From the NCBI GenBank assembly GCA_937625935.1, contig OW569367.1, positions 186,001 to 250,000 on the forward strand: a stretch of 64,000 bases of DNA, in the 5' to 3' direction. The notes beneath the pieces are model-generated. The model saw only the letters and a program-made list of their open reading frames with translations, ran no database searches and was not told where the DNA came from. Source of the stretch: Tetramitus jugosus. Its lineage: Eukaryota; Heterolobosea; Eutetramitea; Acrasida; Vahlkampfiidae. The position numbers and the translations under genes are program-made. Of the stretch, positions 1 through 9,985 are shown in pieces; position 1 is the first letter of the stretch; every line of letters begins with the position of its first letter.

Positions 1-1302
1 TCTGACATAGGAGAGCAATTGTTCCACGAGCTCATACAGTTCGTGCCAGCTCTTTTCCAGCAGGATCTGCAACCTGGGAGAGAGCTGCTTCAGCACATAA
101 ATGCTGAGGAGAAGACCATGGAAATAGATTGCTGTTGTGAGATACATCAGGTTGTTAATGATCTCCTTTGGTATGTTGGCAAAACTAATCGTTCTCAAAT
201 AGAGTGTTATGAGTCTATAGTACATGTCTGGGTTTCTCTTGCGCAAGTGTGTGATCAGACCCAAGATATACAACAGTGTCCGCTCTCGGATATCTGATAT
301 TGCACTCAATTGCGAGAGTCTTTGTTTCAGAAATATATCTAGCAACAGAGAATAGTAAAGTACAAATGGTTTGACTTGGTGTTGGAACGCCTTGTGCAGT
401 CGTGCAGAAGCGACAAGTGCAGCCAACGAAAGAGCAGTGAACACCTTTAGAGAGATCTCAACACTGTTCAACACCAGTGTCATATAAAATGGTACAATCG
501 GTAAACTTCTCATCTTTGAAGCAATCAACTGTGATCGGTCCACTGCCTTAAAAGTTCCACTGTACAAATCTTCCTCCTCGGTCTCATTGTTGCCTCTTGT
601 TTTAGTGTCATCTTCGCCCTCTGACCGTTGAGAGGAAAAGAACGACGCCAAACTCAATAAGCTCTTCACCCAGTCCATTGCTATCGTTACCATACCATGG
701 CTATTTACATTCTTCTGTTTTTTCGCTTCTCCCTGCTTGCCACTCTTTTTCTCGTTACTTCCTTGTTCCTCTTCTTCCTGTTCGCTCTCATCTTGCTCCT
801 CCAAAATCATATAGATATCAATCATCGTATGAAAAATGCGTCGCAATATCTCTCGGATACGAAATCGTTTGACTCTTCGATGCAATTCCTTCAAGTGTGA
901 TGTCATGGCAATGGAATCTTCACTTGTGGGATCACTTAGCTTTTGAATCATATTGTGTTGTGCAAATGATCCAATAAACCGATGACTATCAGGAATGGTT
1001 CTATGCTGCCTCAACACCATATCATCGCTCTCATCGCTCCAAATCATCATGTTTTCATGGTTCTTCCTCGTGTTCTTGTCATGAGTTTGTCGTACTCGTT
1101 GTGAGGATACACTACCTGATGGGGTCGACACTGAACACGAAGAAGCAGAGAGCAGAGATTGTGATGATCCTGCCGTCGTCTGATGTCGAATGTTCAGATG
1201 ACCCATGAGGATGAGACACCTCCTGTGAGAGTTCTCCTGTGAGGAAGAAAAACAACATGACGGCATTCGTCTCTTCTTCTCTTCCAGATCTGCATGATAC
1301 AT
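1..1302 (-). CDS. Uncharacterised membrane-like protein, C-terminus cut by window edge
   Basis: On the minus strand an uninterrupted frame starts at the ATG at 1302-1300 (MYHADLEEKKRRMPSC) and runs off the left edge after about 433 codons, so the 3' end is missing. The first 100 residues are Ser/Gln rich. A basic stretch follows (HLKELHRRVKRFRIREILRR), then an acidic/Glu run (EEQDESEQEEEEQ). About residues 270-330 hold a hydrophobic stretch (VPFYMTLVLNSVEISLKVF, then ALSLAALVASA) and FVLYYSLLLDIFL, which could be membrane helices. I do not recognise the family. The frame is real in my view because it stays open for over 1.2 kb, while the plus strand here has only short frames. The neighbouring gene begins only about 80 bases away, and its stop codon faces this gene's start. 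Confidence 0.6.
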   Translation of the reverse strand, partial: MYHADLEEKKRRMPSCCFSSSQENSHRRCLILMGHLNIRHQTTAGSSQSLLSASSCSVSTPSGSVSSQRVRQTHDKNTRKNHENMMIWSDESDDMVLRQHRTIPDSHRFIGSFAQHNMIQKLSDPTSEDSIAMTSHLKELHRRVKRFRIREILRRIFHTMIDIYMILEEQDESEQEEEEQGSNEKKSGKQGEAKKQKNVNSHGMVTIAMDWVKSLLSLASFFSSQRSEGEDDTKTRGNNETEEEDLYSGTFKAVDRSQLIASKMRSLPIVPFYMTLVLNSVEISLKVFTALSLAALVASARLHKAFQHQVKPFVLYYSLLLDIFLKQRLSQLSAISDIRERTLLYILGLITHLRKRNPDMYYRLITLYLRTISFANIPKEIINNLMYLTTAIYFHGLLLSIYVLKQLSPRLQILLEKSWHELYELVEQLLSYVR

Positions 1303-1379
1303 GATGATTGATTTTGTTGTTTTTGTTTTTCGGATTTTTTATTTCCAAAATAATAATTTAGTTGTGTGCTCGTTTGTAT

Positions 1380-2513
1380 TTACAAATCCTTGAATTTGGC
1401 AAGTTCAGTTTTGCTTGGAATGTAGTAGTAGTTACTGGAGAGGCACTTTGAGAACTTCATCACATAGTCACTATGTCCATCCTCGGTCTTTCCAACCATT
1501 CTGTCAAGCATTCGATCAAAATGAGTGACATTGTTGGAATAAGCAATGAACAGAAGACCACTGTCTCCACCTACACTGCCATATGGCATACTCTGTCTAA
1601 CGATTGGTATTCTCTTGAAACCTTCGTCTCTCATACGACGAACATGGGAGGTAAGTGGCATCTCCTTCTCTGACAACTCTTCACTCCAGTCCTTCTTTCT
1701 TCCGATCCAACCCTCTTGTTCTCTCTGTCCTATATTCTTCAATCCCTGAAGATCGTGTTGCCAAACTTGGTGGATGAGGAAACTGCCACCAGTTTGAGGA
1801 ATAACTGCTGCTTCGACTCTTTCTTCCTTTGTGGTTGGATTCTCGGTTCCATCGATGAAACCAGACAAGTCTCTTCCATCTCTGAATTGCCATCCATATC
1901 TATCTTCTATTTTAACAATTGCTTCCTGTGGCAATGCATTGACAAATGCTTGCACCACTTCATAGCATTGAGATCTCGAGTCTGCCTTGACATGAAGAAC
2001 GAGATCAGTGCCTGCATCAGGCATAGATCCAAACTTGCCAACTCGTTTCTCATATGGACCCGTTCCCTTTGGCTCTTGTAAGTTGTACTGTGATGCAATT
2101 TGCTTCCAAAGACGTGTGTCAAATCCAACTGATGCCATCACAACTGGCAATGAATACTCGTCATCCTCGTCCTCTTTTCTATCTTCGCCAGCAATTTTTT
2201 TTGCAATAACCTCCAATTCAGCTGCAGTCTTCAGGACTCGTCTCAGAGTTTCAGCATCGTGTTTCAAGTGAATGGTTGCGACAACACATTGAGGATGATT
2301 TCCTGTCCAAACAGTTGGCTGCACCTTGTCCAGTAGTTTCTGGTCCAACACAGGCTCCTCGGCAAAGAACACTTGATCACTTGTTTTGTTCTGACGATTG
2401 AATAGCTTGGAGTTGCTATGATTGAGTGCTACATAGGCGCCAGATGCGACTGTGAGGGTAGCAGCAGAGTAGGATAAAAACTTGATTCCTCTGGGGTTGA
2501 ATAATCTGTTCAT
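1380..2513 (-). CDS. DyP-type (dye-decolorising) heme peroxidase
   Basis: Single-exon gene, 377 residues, ATG at 2513. It carries the DyP family signature GFIDGTENP at residues 218-226, whose Asp is the distal catalytic residue. The proximal heme-ligand candidate is His290 in SHVRR, and the distal Arg candidate is Arg306 in VRQSMPYG. DyP peroxidases oxidise phenolics and dyes with hydrogen peroxide. Length is typical for the compact YfeX/EfeB-like class. Residues 1-32 are basic then hydrophobic (FLSYSAATLTVASGAYVAL), like a mitochondrial presequence or membrane anchor, which suggests a membrane-associated or organellar enzyme. The family is mainly bacterial and fungal, so an old horizontal origin is possible but not shown. 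It is divergent from the lipase gene at 2810, sharing a 296-base spacer. Confidence 0.93.
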   Translation of the reverse strand: MNRLFNPRGIKFLSYSAATLTVASGAYVALNHSNSKLFNRQNKTSDQVFFAEEPVLDQKLLDKVQPTVWTGNHPQCVVATIHLKHDAETLRRVLKTAAELEVIAKKIAGEDRKEDEDDEYSLPVVMASVGFDTRLWKQIASQYNLQEPKGTGPYEKRVGKFGSMPDAGTDLVLHVKADSRSQCYEVVQAFVNALPQEAIVKIEDRYGWQFRDGRDLSGFIDGTENPTTKEERVEAAVIPQTGGSFLIHQVWQHDLQGLKNIGQREQEGWIGRKKDWSEELSEKEMPLTSHVRRMRDEGFKRIPIVRQSMPYGSVGGDSGLLFIAYSNNVTHFDRMLDRMVGKTEDGHSDYVMKFSKCLSSNYYYIPSKTELAKFKDL

Positions 2514-2693
2514 TCTTGTTGTTGTGATGTGCTTTGTTGCTTGGATTTCTTTCTTTGTTCTCGCAGATCTTCTTTTTATCTCTTGTTATCCCCGGTTGTC
2601 TAGTCCGCTTGCGCACTTATAAATAAGCTTTTTGACTGATTGCGCAGAAAAGTGCATTCGGAATAAATCATTCGGACATTTGTAAGTTTTTTA

Positions 2694-2703
2694 GGCGCCA
2701 AAG
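2694..2703. promoter_or_regulatory. E2F-like GC box GGCGCCAAAG between DyP and lipase genes
   Basis: The sequence GGCGCCAAAG matches the reverse of the E2F/DP core TTTGGCGCC. It lies in the 296-base spacer between the divergent peroxidase and lipase genes. Single occurrence, inferred from motif only. Confidence 0.3.
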
Positions 2704-2809
2704 AATTTCTCCTTTCTCCCAATCCAACTGCTCTGAAGATTCGAATCATACGAGAGAAAGCATGAATATCGGACAACAATCGTGATATCTCTATCAAAAA
2801 CAAATCGTC

Positions 2810-5200
2810 ATGAAGAGATCGTCATCACCATCGTGGATGGGCACTGTGCCCATCATTGTTTACAAAATTCTCGACGCCTACATTTACATGTGCATTGAAT
2901 ATGTGAAAACGTTTCTGCGTGAATGTGTGTTATTGTTGGGTCAATTGGTCCATCTCTTGACCAACATTCTTCTTCACGTGATTCACAAACCTGGTCACTA
3001 TGATGAGAATGTGAGCTACAAACCAAAGCACTTGCCCATTGTGATCACAACAACAACACCGACGAGTTCGACTGCCGTTGGTGTTGCATCGACAAGTGCG
3101 AGTGCAAACACACCGAAAACAACAACAGCATCTCCCATGAGTCATGATGCCAATCATCAACACACGAGTAGTAACAGCAGTCCGATATCTCCCGTCATGC
3201 AAAGAATTCGCTCATTGAGTCAGCTATCGTCTTCTCTCATGAGTCGCAGTTCAAGTTGTTTGAATCTGGGTATGATGAGCTCACCATTCACAAGGAGTCA
3301 ATGCATTAATACTAATACTGATAATAATAACAATAATACGTCTGCGGTGAACAAAAATCAAACATTGTCCATTCGGACAAGAGGAACACACTGTCGACAA
3401 ATCAGTGCACCGACAGTGTTGAACGAGTTTTCAGAGACAACATCAAATAATGGTTTATCACCATCTACCTTCAGGAGGGAAACAACAAAAGATCGATTCA
3501 ATCAAATTTTGGAGCAAGCCGTCTCAATGTCAATGGATAATGACTCGTTGCAGAACACGCAAGAACAGGAATCAGGAGGAGAAACAAATAAGATTAAAAT
3601 TACGATAGATGACTCAAATATAGCGACGGCCGTTGAGGAGGCCTCAGAGAGTAATGAAAGCGATTTCATTGAGAATGAAAGTGACAATTTTGATGAGGAG
3701 GACAATGACGATGATAGTATCTCGATTGATACCTCGGAAAACTCACCGACGATACTGGTTCGATTATTTCGACTATTCCTTTCGATTGTCATGTGGTTCT
3801 CAATGCTGGTTTGGTATATTCCTTCATTGTTTGTTCCCTCGCGTAATCACTCATTTGTGTCTAATGATCGAGTGTATTCACATGAGAAGAAATCTACAGG
3901 ATTGTTGGAGGATTTCTTCATTGCTACGCTGGACTTTACGGACGCAATTGCATGTGCACTGCGATTGCTTATTCGATTTCAGTATGGAAAATGTTGGGAG
4001 CAGATAAAGTATGCATTCGGTTTGTTCCGGCCTGCCTCCTTTATCAGCACTGAGGGCATTGATGATCGGAGCGTGGGTCAGGTCATTATTGATGAAGGAT
4101 TTCCTCATGCTTCATATCCATGTGAAACACAAGATGGATACATTCTCCAGCTCGATCGTATCCCAAATAAGAAGGCTCGTAAGGCAGTGTACTTTCAACA
4201 TGGCATCTTAGACTCTGGATTTGCTTGGGTGGGAAACGGTGTCACTCATTCATTAGCTTTGCGAGCATACGATATGAAGGATGTAGATGTCTACTTGGGC
4301 AATTTCAGAGGATATGGACTCTCTGCTTATCATTTAAAAACCACCGAGGCCTTCAAGAAGAAGGATTATTGGGACTATAGCTTTAACGAGCATGCTTTTT
4401 ATGATGTACGGGCATTTATCGAGACCATTAAATCAATCAAGAAGCAAGAGCTCGGAGATGAAGATTTTAGTATAACTGTTGTGGCTCATTCAATGGGTGC
4501 AGGAACAGTTCTCGCTTACTTGACTCACTCCAAACTGAGCAATCAACCCCACCATCTCTCAAAGGCCATACTGCTTGCTCCAGCGGGCAATCACAACAAA
4601 ATCCCAAGAATATTGAACATTTTATCAAGAGGAGTGCCCTTGGCGAAGCTATTTCTATCTTACTTTGGATTTACGACGAGAACAAACAAGATCCTAGTGG
4701 CAAAACTTGTTCAAGATTTGAACAACCATCCTGCTCTTCGATCTCTGCTCGCTGTGCTTGTTTCCAAATTTATCATCGGTGGACAATCAAGCAACTCTCC
4801 ATTCCAATATGTTCATAATTTAGTCTACCATATATTCCAGGGCACATCAGTCAATGTTGTTCAACACTTTATTCAGATGGTTCGCACAGGCAGATTCCAA
4901 GCATACGACTATGGTAACTCAAAAGAAAATATGAGACATTATGGACAACCAAAGCCCTGGGTATTTCTGGATCACTATCACCAAATAGACCCAATGATTC
5001 CAGTTCATATTGTGTATGGGGATGACGACAAAGTGATACCAAGCGATAATGTCCTTAAACATGCAAGAGAGCTCCTCAAATCTCACGATCCTGACAAAGT
5101 GCGAATCAAAAAATTCACAAACTGTGGCCACTTGGAACTAACATTCGGGTGTGATGTAAGAATTATCAACTATGTTCTGAATTCCATTGGAGGAAACTAG
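2810..5200 (+). CDS. Acid-lipase-family alpha/beta hydrolase with membrane-anchored N-terminus
   Basis: Single exon, 796 residues. The last 400 residues form a lysosomal acid lipase/gastric lipase-type hydrolase. The cap-like start reads FPHASYPCETQDGYILQLDRIP, then YFQHGILDSGFAWV. The nucleophile elbow is AHSMG with Ser561, the acid residue is in YGDDDKVIP (Asp738-740), and His774 is in NCGHLEL. That is a complete triad, so it should hydrolyse sterol esters or triacylglycerols. The N-terminal 400 residues are unusual for the family: a hydrophobic hairpin at about 8-60, a Ser/Thr/Asn-rich linker, a strongly acidic tract (near residues 280-305) and a second hydrophobic segment (VRLFRLFLSIVMWFSMLVWY) at about 315-335. 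This looks like a membrane-tethered lipase similar to yeast Yeh1/Tgl1 in layout. Substrate is not determined. Confidence 0.88.
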   Translation: MKRSSSPSWMGTVPIIVYKILDAYIYMCIEYVKTFLRECVLLLGQLVHLLTNILLHVIHKPGHYDENVSYKPKHLPIVITTTTPTSSTAVGVASTSASANTPKTTTASPMSHDANHQHTSSNSSPISPVMQRIRSLSQLSSSLMSRSSSCLNLGMMSSPFTRSQCINTNTDNNNNNTSAVNKNQTLSIRTRGTHCRQISAPTVLNEFSETTSNNGLSPSTFRRETTKDRFNQILEQAVSMSMDNDSLQNTQEQESGGETNKIKITIDDSNIATAVEEASESNESDFIENESDNFDEEDNDDDSISIDTSENSPTILVRLFRLFLSIVMWFSMLVWYIPSLFVPSRNHSFVSNDRVYSHEKKSTGLLEDFFIATLDFTDAIACALRLLIRFQYGKCWEQIKYAFGLFRPASFISTEGIDDRSVGQVIIDEGFPHASYPCETQDGYILQLDRIPNKKARKAVYFQHGILDSGFAWVGNGVTHSLALRAYDMKDVDVYLGNFRGYGLSAYHLKTTEAFKKKDYWDYSFNEHAFYDVRAFIETIKSIKKQELGDEDFSITVVAHSMGAGTVLAYLTHSKLSNQPHHLSKAILLAPAGNHNKIPRILNILSRGVPLAKLFLSYFGFTTRTNKILVAKLVQDLNNHPALRSLLAVLVSKFIIGGQSSNSPFQYVHNLVYHIFQGTSVNVVQHFIQMVRTGRFQAYDYGNSKENMRHYGQPKPWVFLDHYHQIDPMIPVHIVYGDDDKVIPSDNVLKHARELLKSHDPDKVRIKKFTNCGHLELTFGCDVRIINYVLNSIGGN

Positions 5201-5431
5201 TTAACATTCAAGTGTACAAACCAAATACAAGCCCCTATTTATTCTTGATTGTATTTATTTCTCCGATATTTGTTTCACACAGTGAACCTTCAACAAGTTT
5301 CTTGTGTGTTGCACACTCTCCGTTTCTTGCTTCTGAAAAAATGCGTTTTCTGTGCTCGCCAATCCCCGACATTCAAAAATCAATCCAACACAACAACAAC
5401 AACAACGACAACAACAAAACTTTAACACAAT

Positions 5432-6115
5432 ATGAGGATTAATGAATGTTACATGTGCGGGTGTCCAGTCTACCCCGGACATGGCTCCACTTTTGTCAGA
5501 AATGACTCAAAGGTACCTACCTACTCATCCTTTTTTTACTTTTACTTTGTTTTTTTTTGATACACATGTGAGAAGAACCAACACATGCTAACGTGCTCAT
5601 CTCTTTCTCTACTATTACTATAGATTTTTAGGTATTGCTCCAAAAAGTGTAGAAATCTGTTCAGAAAGAAGGTCAATCCAAGAAGACTGAAATGGAGCAA
5701 GCACTTTAGACGTGCACACGGCAGAGAACTCAACATTGACTCTACCTTTGACTTTGAGAAGCAAAGAAACACTCCAATCAAATACGACAGAGAGCTATAT
5801 TCTGCCACTATCCATGCCATGAAACGAGTGTCTGAAATTCAACAACATAGACAACGTGAATTCTACTTTAAGAGAATGACTGTAAGCTTGAAGAATAGAA
5901 AGATGATGATTAGAAGAAACTTGAAGAAGAATTTGGATTTGGTTGTCGCGCCTGTTGCAAAGGACAGAGCTGCCATCGAAGCAAGATTGGAAGCTGCAGC
6001 AATGGAGAATGTCGATGGACAAAAGATACAGAACCAAACTGCCTCTGTTACGTCAAAGAAGAGAAGAAAGAGCAATGGAGATTCCATGGAGGATGTCACT
6101 GTCGATTCGAATTAA
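5432..6115 (+). CDS. RLP24: Ribosome biogenesis protein RLP24 (L24e family)
   Basis: Two exons: 5432-5512 and 5624-6115, with a 111-base GT-AG intron (gtacct...actatag), giving 190 residues. The protein begins [18 protein letters not shown] and continues [13 protein letters not shown], the zinc-binding L24e signature with four cysteines. It then has the basic RLP24 body and a Lys/Arg-rich tail (KKRRKS). RLP24 is a nucleolar assembly factor of pre-60S particles that is later exchanged for RPL24. The N-terminus and the length (family about 160-200) favour RLP24 over RPL24, because the long basic/coiled C-terminal half after the zinc ribbon is specific to RLP24. The first exon is too short to be noticed as a frame, but the join restores FVRNDSK-IFRYCS exactly as in the family. 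Confidence 0.95.
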
Positions 6116-6285
6116 ATCACCACATTTTTTTACAAATCCATTTTACGAAGCGAACGTTTGCTTTTGTGTGTTGCCTTCTTGTTGCTACAGCATTGCTTTT
6201 TCATTCAAAAAAATGAACAATTGCCAGCAGTGTGTCTTGTCAGAAGACGTAAAAAAACCCTTCAAAATTGCTAGATGAATGATGA

Positions 6286-6664
6286 TTAGTTGCCGTTGGT
6301 GTTGTCAGTGCTTGCAGCAATTGTTGCTGGTGCAGGACCACATGGCTCAATCATTTTCTCAATAAAGTTGTATCTGGTGCGAGCAATGGTTTCATTCTCA
6401 GCAATTGCAAACAAACAAAGTGTTGGATAGTGGCCAATGTAGGACGCATAGCTATCTCTGTGTTGATTCACTGCCCATTCGCTACAATCATACAAAGATG
6501 AAAAAAGAGGTGCCGTTAGTCATGTGTAAAACAAACAGATTACAAATGTGCGAATGATAGTCAACATACAATTTTGAAAGATCAGCATGACCAGTACCCA
6601 CATATTTCGCTTGCAAGTGCTCCACTTGACTATTGATATTGTGTCTCTCGGTTGATGATGACAT
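6286..6664 (-). CDS. SF3B5: Splicing factor 3B subunit 5 (SF3b10)
   Basis: Two exons on the minus strand: 6664-6570 and 6481-6286, with an 89-base intron (gtatgt...ttgtag). The 96-residue product reads from MSSSTERHNINSQVEHLQAK through YVGTGHADLSKFEWAVNQHR, IGHYPTLCLFAIAENE and FIEKMIEPCGP. These are the landmark segments of SF3B5/Rds3-partner protein, a small subunit of the U2 snRNP SF3b complex. Human SF3B5 has 86 residues, so the size fits. The intron falls inside the codon for Phe of SKF|EW. The tail (APATIAASTDNTNGN) is a lineage-specific extension. Confidence 0.96.
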
Positions 6665-6823
6665 TTTTTCTTCGAGCAAAAAGTGGATGTGTGAGAGGAG
6701 TTTTTATGATGAAGGATCAATTGTCCGGTTGAATTTGTTGTCGGCCGACCGTTCATTCCTCCTTTGGATATTTACTTGTACAGTGTCGTTACATGTCCAA
6801 CAACAGTATAACAAATCAGAGGA

Positions 6824-8365
6824 ATGAGCTCGAGTAGTAATAGATCTTTGTCGATAGATGTGAGCTGTGAGGAACCTGTTGTCAAGAGACGGGTGAGCTT
6901 GAGAACACAAGCGTTGATGTGCCACAACAGACTCCAGGTTGAAATGTCTCCGAAGACAGACAAGAACATTGATATTGAAAATATAACAGAGGAAGAGATT
7001 GAGGCAGTGGTCATTGATCAGCTATTGACGCTCCGTCGAGGTCGTTTCATCACAGATATGAACAATAAGCAGATATATTCTTTGGCACAGCACATCATTG
7101 AGAACAGGAAGGATGAAATGCGAACGCTCGGTTCGACAATAGATGACTCATCGATGGAGACAATCATCATCAACGACGATAGTTTGATTGAGAATGGCGA
7201 ATTTGAATCAATAAGAAAATCTGAATACAATGTTATTCTTATTCATTCAATCATAAAGAACGAACTCCGAAAGAGGGCTTATCGATCACCAATTAAGAAT
7301 CACCTTAAGATGCTTCCAGAAAAATTCAAGTTGAGTGCAGGGGCTGATGAGCCAATGGTTCTTTCTGAACAATCCATCAACTATAAGGCTTCAAAGTTCT
7401 CAATCACCTTCAACAACTCAAAGTGGTGTACTGTTGATTGTTGCTCAACTAGTGGGGAAAGAAATAACATGGAGGACAGGTCTGTTGCTTTAGATGATCT
7501 AACTTCGATATTTGGTTTTGAACTGAAAGATACCCACCATGATGAATCTAACTTGACCTTCTTCGGAATATACGACGGACATGGTGGAAACACTTCTTCA
7601 GAGTACGCCAGAACTCATTTACATGCATATTTTATGCGCTCACTGCAACAGAGTATCAGAACAGAAACCTTTTTGGATTTTGAAGATCAAGTACTACTTG
7701 TGAAACAAGCTCTCGCTAGCTCCTTTTCAGAAACAGATAATCAATTTCTCTCTCTAGCGGAAGAGCTAGATTTGAGTTGTGGAACAACGGCTCTTGTAGC
7801 ATTGTTACTAGATCCTTCTATCAACCACAGCAAAAGCTCAGTTCAAGTCCGAAAGCTCATCGTGGCCAATGCCGGGGACTCCCAATGTGTTGTGAGTGTA
7901 CAGGGTAGTGCGATACCAATTAATAGAATACATAGACCAGATGAACCTTCAGAAAAGATTCGTATACAAGAGGCAGGCGGTAAAGTTTTCCACTGGTACG
8001 GTCAAGCGAGAGTCAATGGAATACTGGGTGTTAGCAGAGCTATTGGTGATCGGAAATACAAAGATTTAATAATCAACACACCAGATATTTACGAGTTCGA
8101 CTTGGAGGAGGGACTGAGCGAGTTTGTGATTATGGCTTCTGATGGCTTGTGGGATGTAGTGACACCTCAGGAAGCTGTAGATTTTGTTCATGACAAACGA
8201 AAAGGATCAGAACAGATTATTACCAGTCGAGAACTAGCAAAGAAATTAGTCGATTTAGCGATGCAAAGGAATAGCAAAGACAATGTGTCAGTCATTCTTC
8301 TAATGTTCAAACCGTTCTTACTTGAGCTCTCTGAAGAAGTCCTGAGTAGTCCATTCTTAGAATAA
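6824..8365 (+). CDS. PP2C-type (PPM) Ser/Thr protein phosphatase
   Basis: Single exon, 513 residues, ATG at 6824. The catalytic domain occupies about residues 195-505 with the expected ordered motifs: RNNMEDR (Glu217, Asp218), FFGIYDGHGG (metal-binding Asp251, Gly252), SCGTTALVALL, ANAGDSQCV, GVSRAIGDRKYK, ASDGLWDVV and DNVSVIL. The metal-coordinating acidic residues are present, so it should be an active Mn2+/Mg2+ phosphatase. The N-terminal 190 residues have no recognised domain. They contain EEIEAVVIDQLLTLRRG, which could be a short dimerising or docking helix. Substrates cannot be told from sequence. The next gene begins 42 bases downstream on the same strand. Confidence 0.94.
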   Translation: MSSSSNRSLSIDVSCEEPVVKRRVSLRTQALMCHNRLQVEMSPKTDKNIDIENITEEEIEAVVIDQLLTLRRGRFITDMNNKQIYSLAQHIIENRKDEMRTLGSTIDDSSMETIIINDDSLIENGEFESIRKSEYNVILIHSIIKNELRKRAYRSPIKNHLKMLPEKFKLSAGADEPMVLSEQSINYKASKFSITFNNSKWCTVDCCSTSGERNNMEDRSVALDDLTSIFGFELKDTHHDESNLTFFGIYDGHGGNTSSEYARTHLHAYFMRSLQQSIRTETFLDFEDQVLLVKQALASSFSETDNQFLSLAEELDLSCGTTALVALLLDPSINHSKSSVQVRKLIVANAGDSQCVVSVQGSAIPINRIHRPDEPSEKIRIQEAGGKVFHWYGQARVNGILGVSRAIGDRKYKDLIINTPDIYEFDLEEGLSEFVIMASDGLWDVVTPQEAVDFVHDKRKGSEQIITSRELAKKLVDLAMQRNSKDNVSVILLMFKPFLLELSEEVLSSPFLE

Positions 8366-8391
8366 AACTCAAAAAGTGTTCCACAATTTTC

Positions 8392-8399
8392 TTCCCGCC
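8392..8399. promoter_or_regulatory. E2F-like box TTCCCGCC just before the EEP gene start
   Basis: TTCCCGCC is the consensus half-site of E2F/DP factors and sits 8 bases before the ATG at 8407. It is one of several such boxes in this window. Motif-based inference only. Confidence 0.35.
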
Positions 8400-8406
8400 A
8401 TTCAAA

Positions 8407-9723
8407 ATGCATTCAAAAAGAAGACCTCCTCAGGTGACCCAAAAGCATTTTGACTATAGCTGTCTCGAGGAAATCGAAAGTATTGGACTGGCTGAACACT
8501 TGGCACTCGAGAGAAAAAGGAATGATGAGAAACAGAGGGAAAAGCAACGAGAAAAGATGATGAATGCACGAACAGATGAGTCATCGATGCCAGTCGTCCC
8601 ATTTCTCATGGGAAGAACAATGATCAATGTAATTGAGAGAACAGACAACTCCACTGGTAGTAGCAAGTCAAGCGGTGAACACTTCTCTATTCTCTCTTAT
8701 AACATGTTGTGTCAAATGTATGCCAAGAGAAGGAATTTTCCAGGTATTGATCCGAGTTTTCTCGATTGGAAGTTTAGAAGACATTTGTTGTGGGCAGAGT
8801 TTATGTGCTACGGTGCTGATGTGATATGTTTGCAGGAAATGGATCGATATGAAGAGCATTGGCGCAAACAATTTACAAAAATGCGGTACAGCTCAGTGTA
8901 TAAGAGAAGAACGAGGAGCAAGAGTGATGGATGTGCCGTGTTTTGGCGCGATTCAGTGTTCTCTCTTGTAGAGAGTGACTCTGTGGAGTTTAATGATTTG
9001 GCTGTGTTCAGCAATATGAACAGGGTGGATGAGCAGAGAGCAACAGACAACGTGGCAATTATGGTTGTTTTGAGGCATAAAGCTACTAATCGATTGCTAA
9101 TTGTAGTTAATGTTCATTTGTTTTGGGATCCTAGTTTCCCTGAGATTAAGTTGGAACAATGCTTTTATTTATTACAAAAGTTGCATGAGTACCGATACTC
9201 GATTCAGAACAAACTTATGATCGATGGAGAGGAGATTCCATTTGTTTTATGTGGAGATTTTAACAGTCTGCCTGACTCAGAGGTGTATGAGTTGTTATCC
9301 AAGGGAGACTCTAGCATTGAAAGAACAGAAATTAAGATGAAGGGCTCCCTACGACACATATCAGCATTCCCAGGAATGGCTAAGAAACAAGATGAAGCAA
9401 GCGATTACTGTTGCCCATTCACGAGTAAACGTGTCAAAGTGGATGAATCACCATACAGAGAAAGGATTCACTTTCAACATGATTTAAGAATGCGGAGTGC
9501 GTACTCACTGGCAGATGATACGGGAAAAGAGCCTCCATTTACAAACTACACTGAAAATTTTGTAGGTTGTCTCGATTACATCTGGGTGAGTGATCAATTG
9601 GACACAGACTCTGTATTGCAACTTATTAACGAACAAGATGCTTTGCAGTACGGCTCTCTCCCATCTAAAACCTACCCCTCTGACCACGTATCACTCTTCA
9701 TTAAAGTGACAATCAAGGAATAA
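8407..9723 (+). CDS. CCR4/Angel-like endonuclease-exonuclease-phosphatase family protein
   Basis: Single exon, 438 residues. EEP-fold motifs occur in order: FSILSYNMLCQMYAKR (about 95-110), ADVICLQEMD with catalytic Glu144, DGCAVFWRDS, NVHLFWDP, LCGDFNS with Asp284 and Asn286, CLDYIWVSD, and PSDHVSLF with Asp426 and His427. The full Mg2+-dependent active site is kept. The pattern SYNMLCQMYA and HLFWDPSFPEIKLEQ is typical of the CCR4/nocturnin/Angel deadenylase and 2',3'-cyclic phosphatase group. There is no leucine-rich repeat N-terminus, so it is not a canonical Ccr4. An Angel- or nocturnin-type RNA-processing enzyme is the best reading. The first 70 residues are charged (EKQREKQREKMMN). Confidence 0.9.
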   Translation: MHSKRRPPQVTQKHFDYSCLEEIESIGLAEHLALERKRNDEKQREKQREKMMNARTDESSMPVVPFLMGRTMINVIERTDNSTGSSKSSGEHFSILSYNMLCQMYAKRRNFPGIDPSFLDWKFRRHLLWAEFMCYGADVICLQEMDRYEEHWRKQFTKMRYSSVYKRRTRSKSDGCAVFWRDSVFSLVESDSVEFNDLAVFSNMNRVDEQRATDNVAIMVVLRHKATNRLLIVVNVHLFWDPSFPEIKLEQCFYLLQKLHEYRYSIQNKLMIDGEEIPFVLCGDFNSLPDSEVYELLSKGDSSIERTEIKMKGSLRHISAFPGMAKKQDEASDYCCPFTSKRVKVDESPYRERIHFQHDLRMRSAYSLADDTGKEPPFTNYTENFVGCLDYIWVSDQLDTDSVLQLINEQDALQYGSLPSKTYPSDHVSLFIKVTIKE

Positions 9724-9985
9724 AGCTTAGTCCTTCGTCAAACATCAAACCAAGCTTCCACTTGATTTCATTCGGATCTGAATACAGATCGGTGCCGCAC
9801 ACGGAAGATTTTGTATTGCTGTGGATTTTCGCGCCTTTGTGAGCACGTGTCCAGCAGCGTCACACGGGGCAGCTGGAGGTTTCCAAACGACCAAGGAAAT
9901 TTTTCTTCCTGGAGACTCCCTCAAATCAAACACCACAACACAATAGAAAACACAAACACACACTTGCTGAAAAACAGTCGCCATC

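Noticed and set aside
19-297. 92-codon plus-strand frame at the left edge
   Set aside because: TTG start and antisense to a longer open minus-strand frame.
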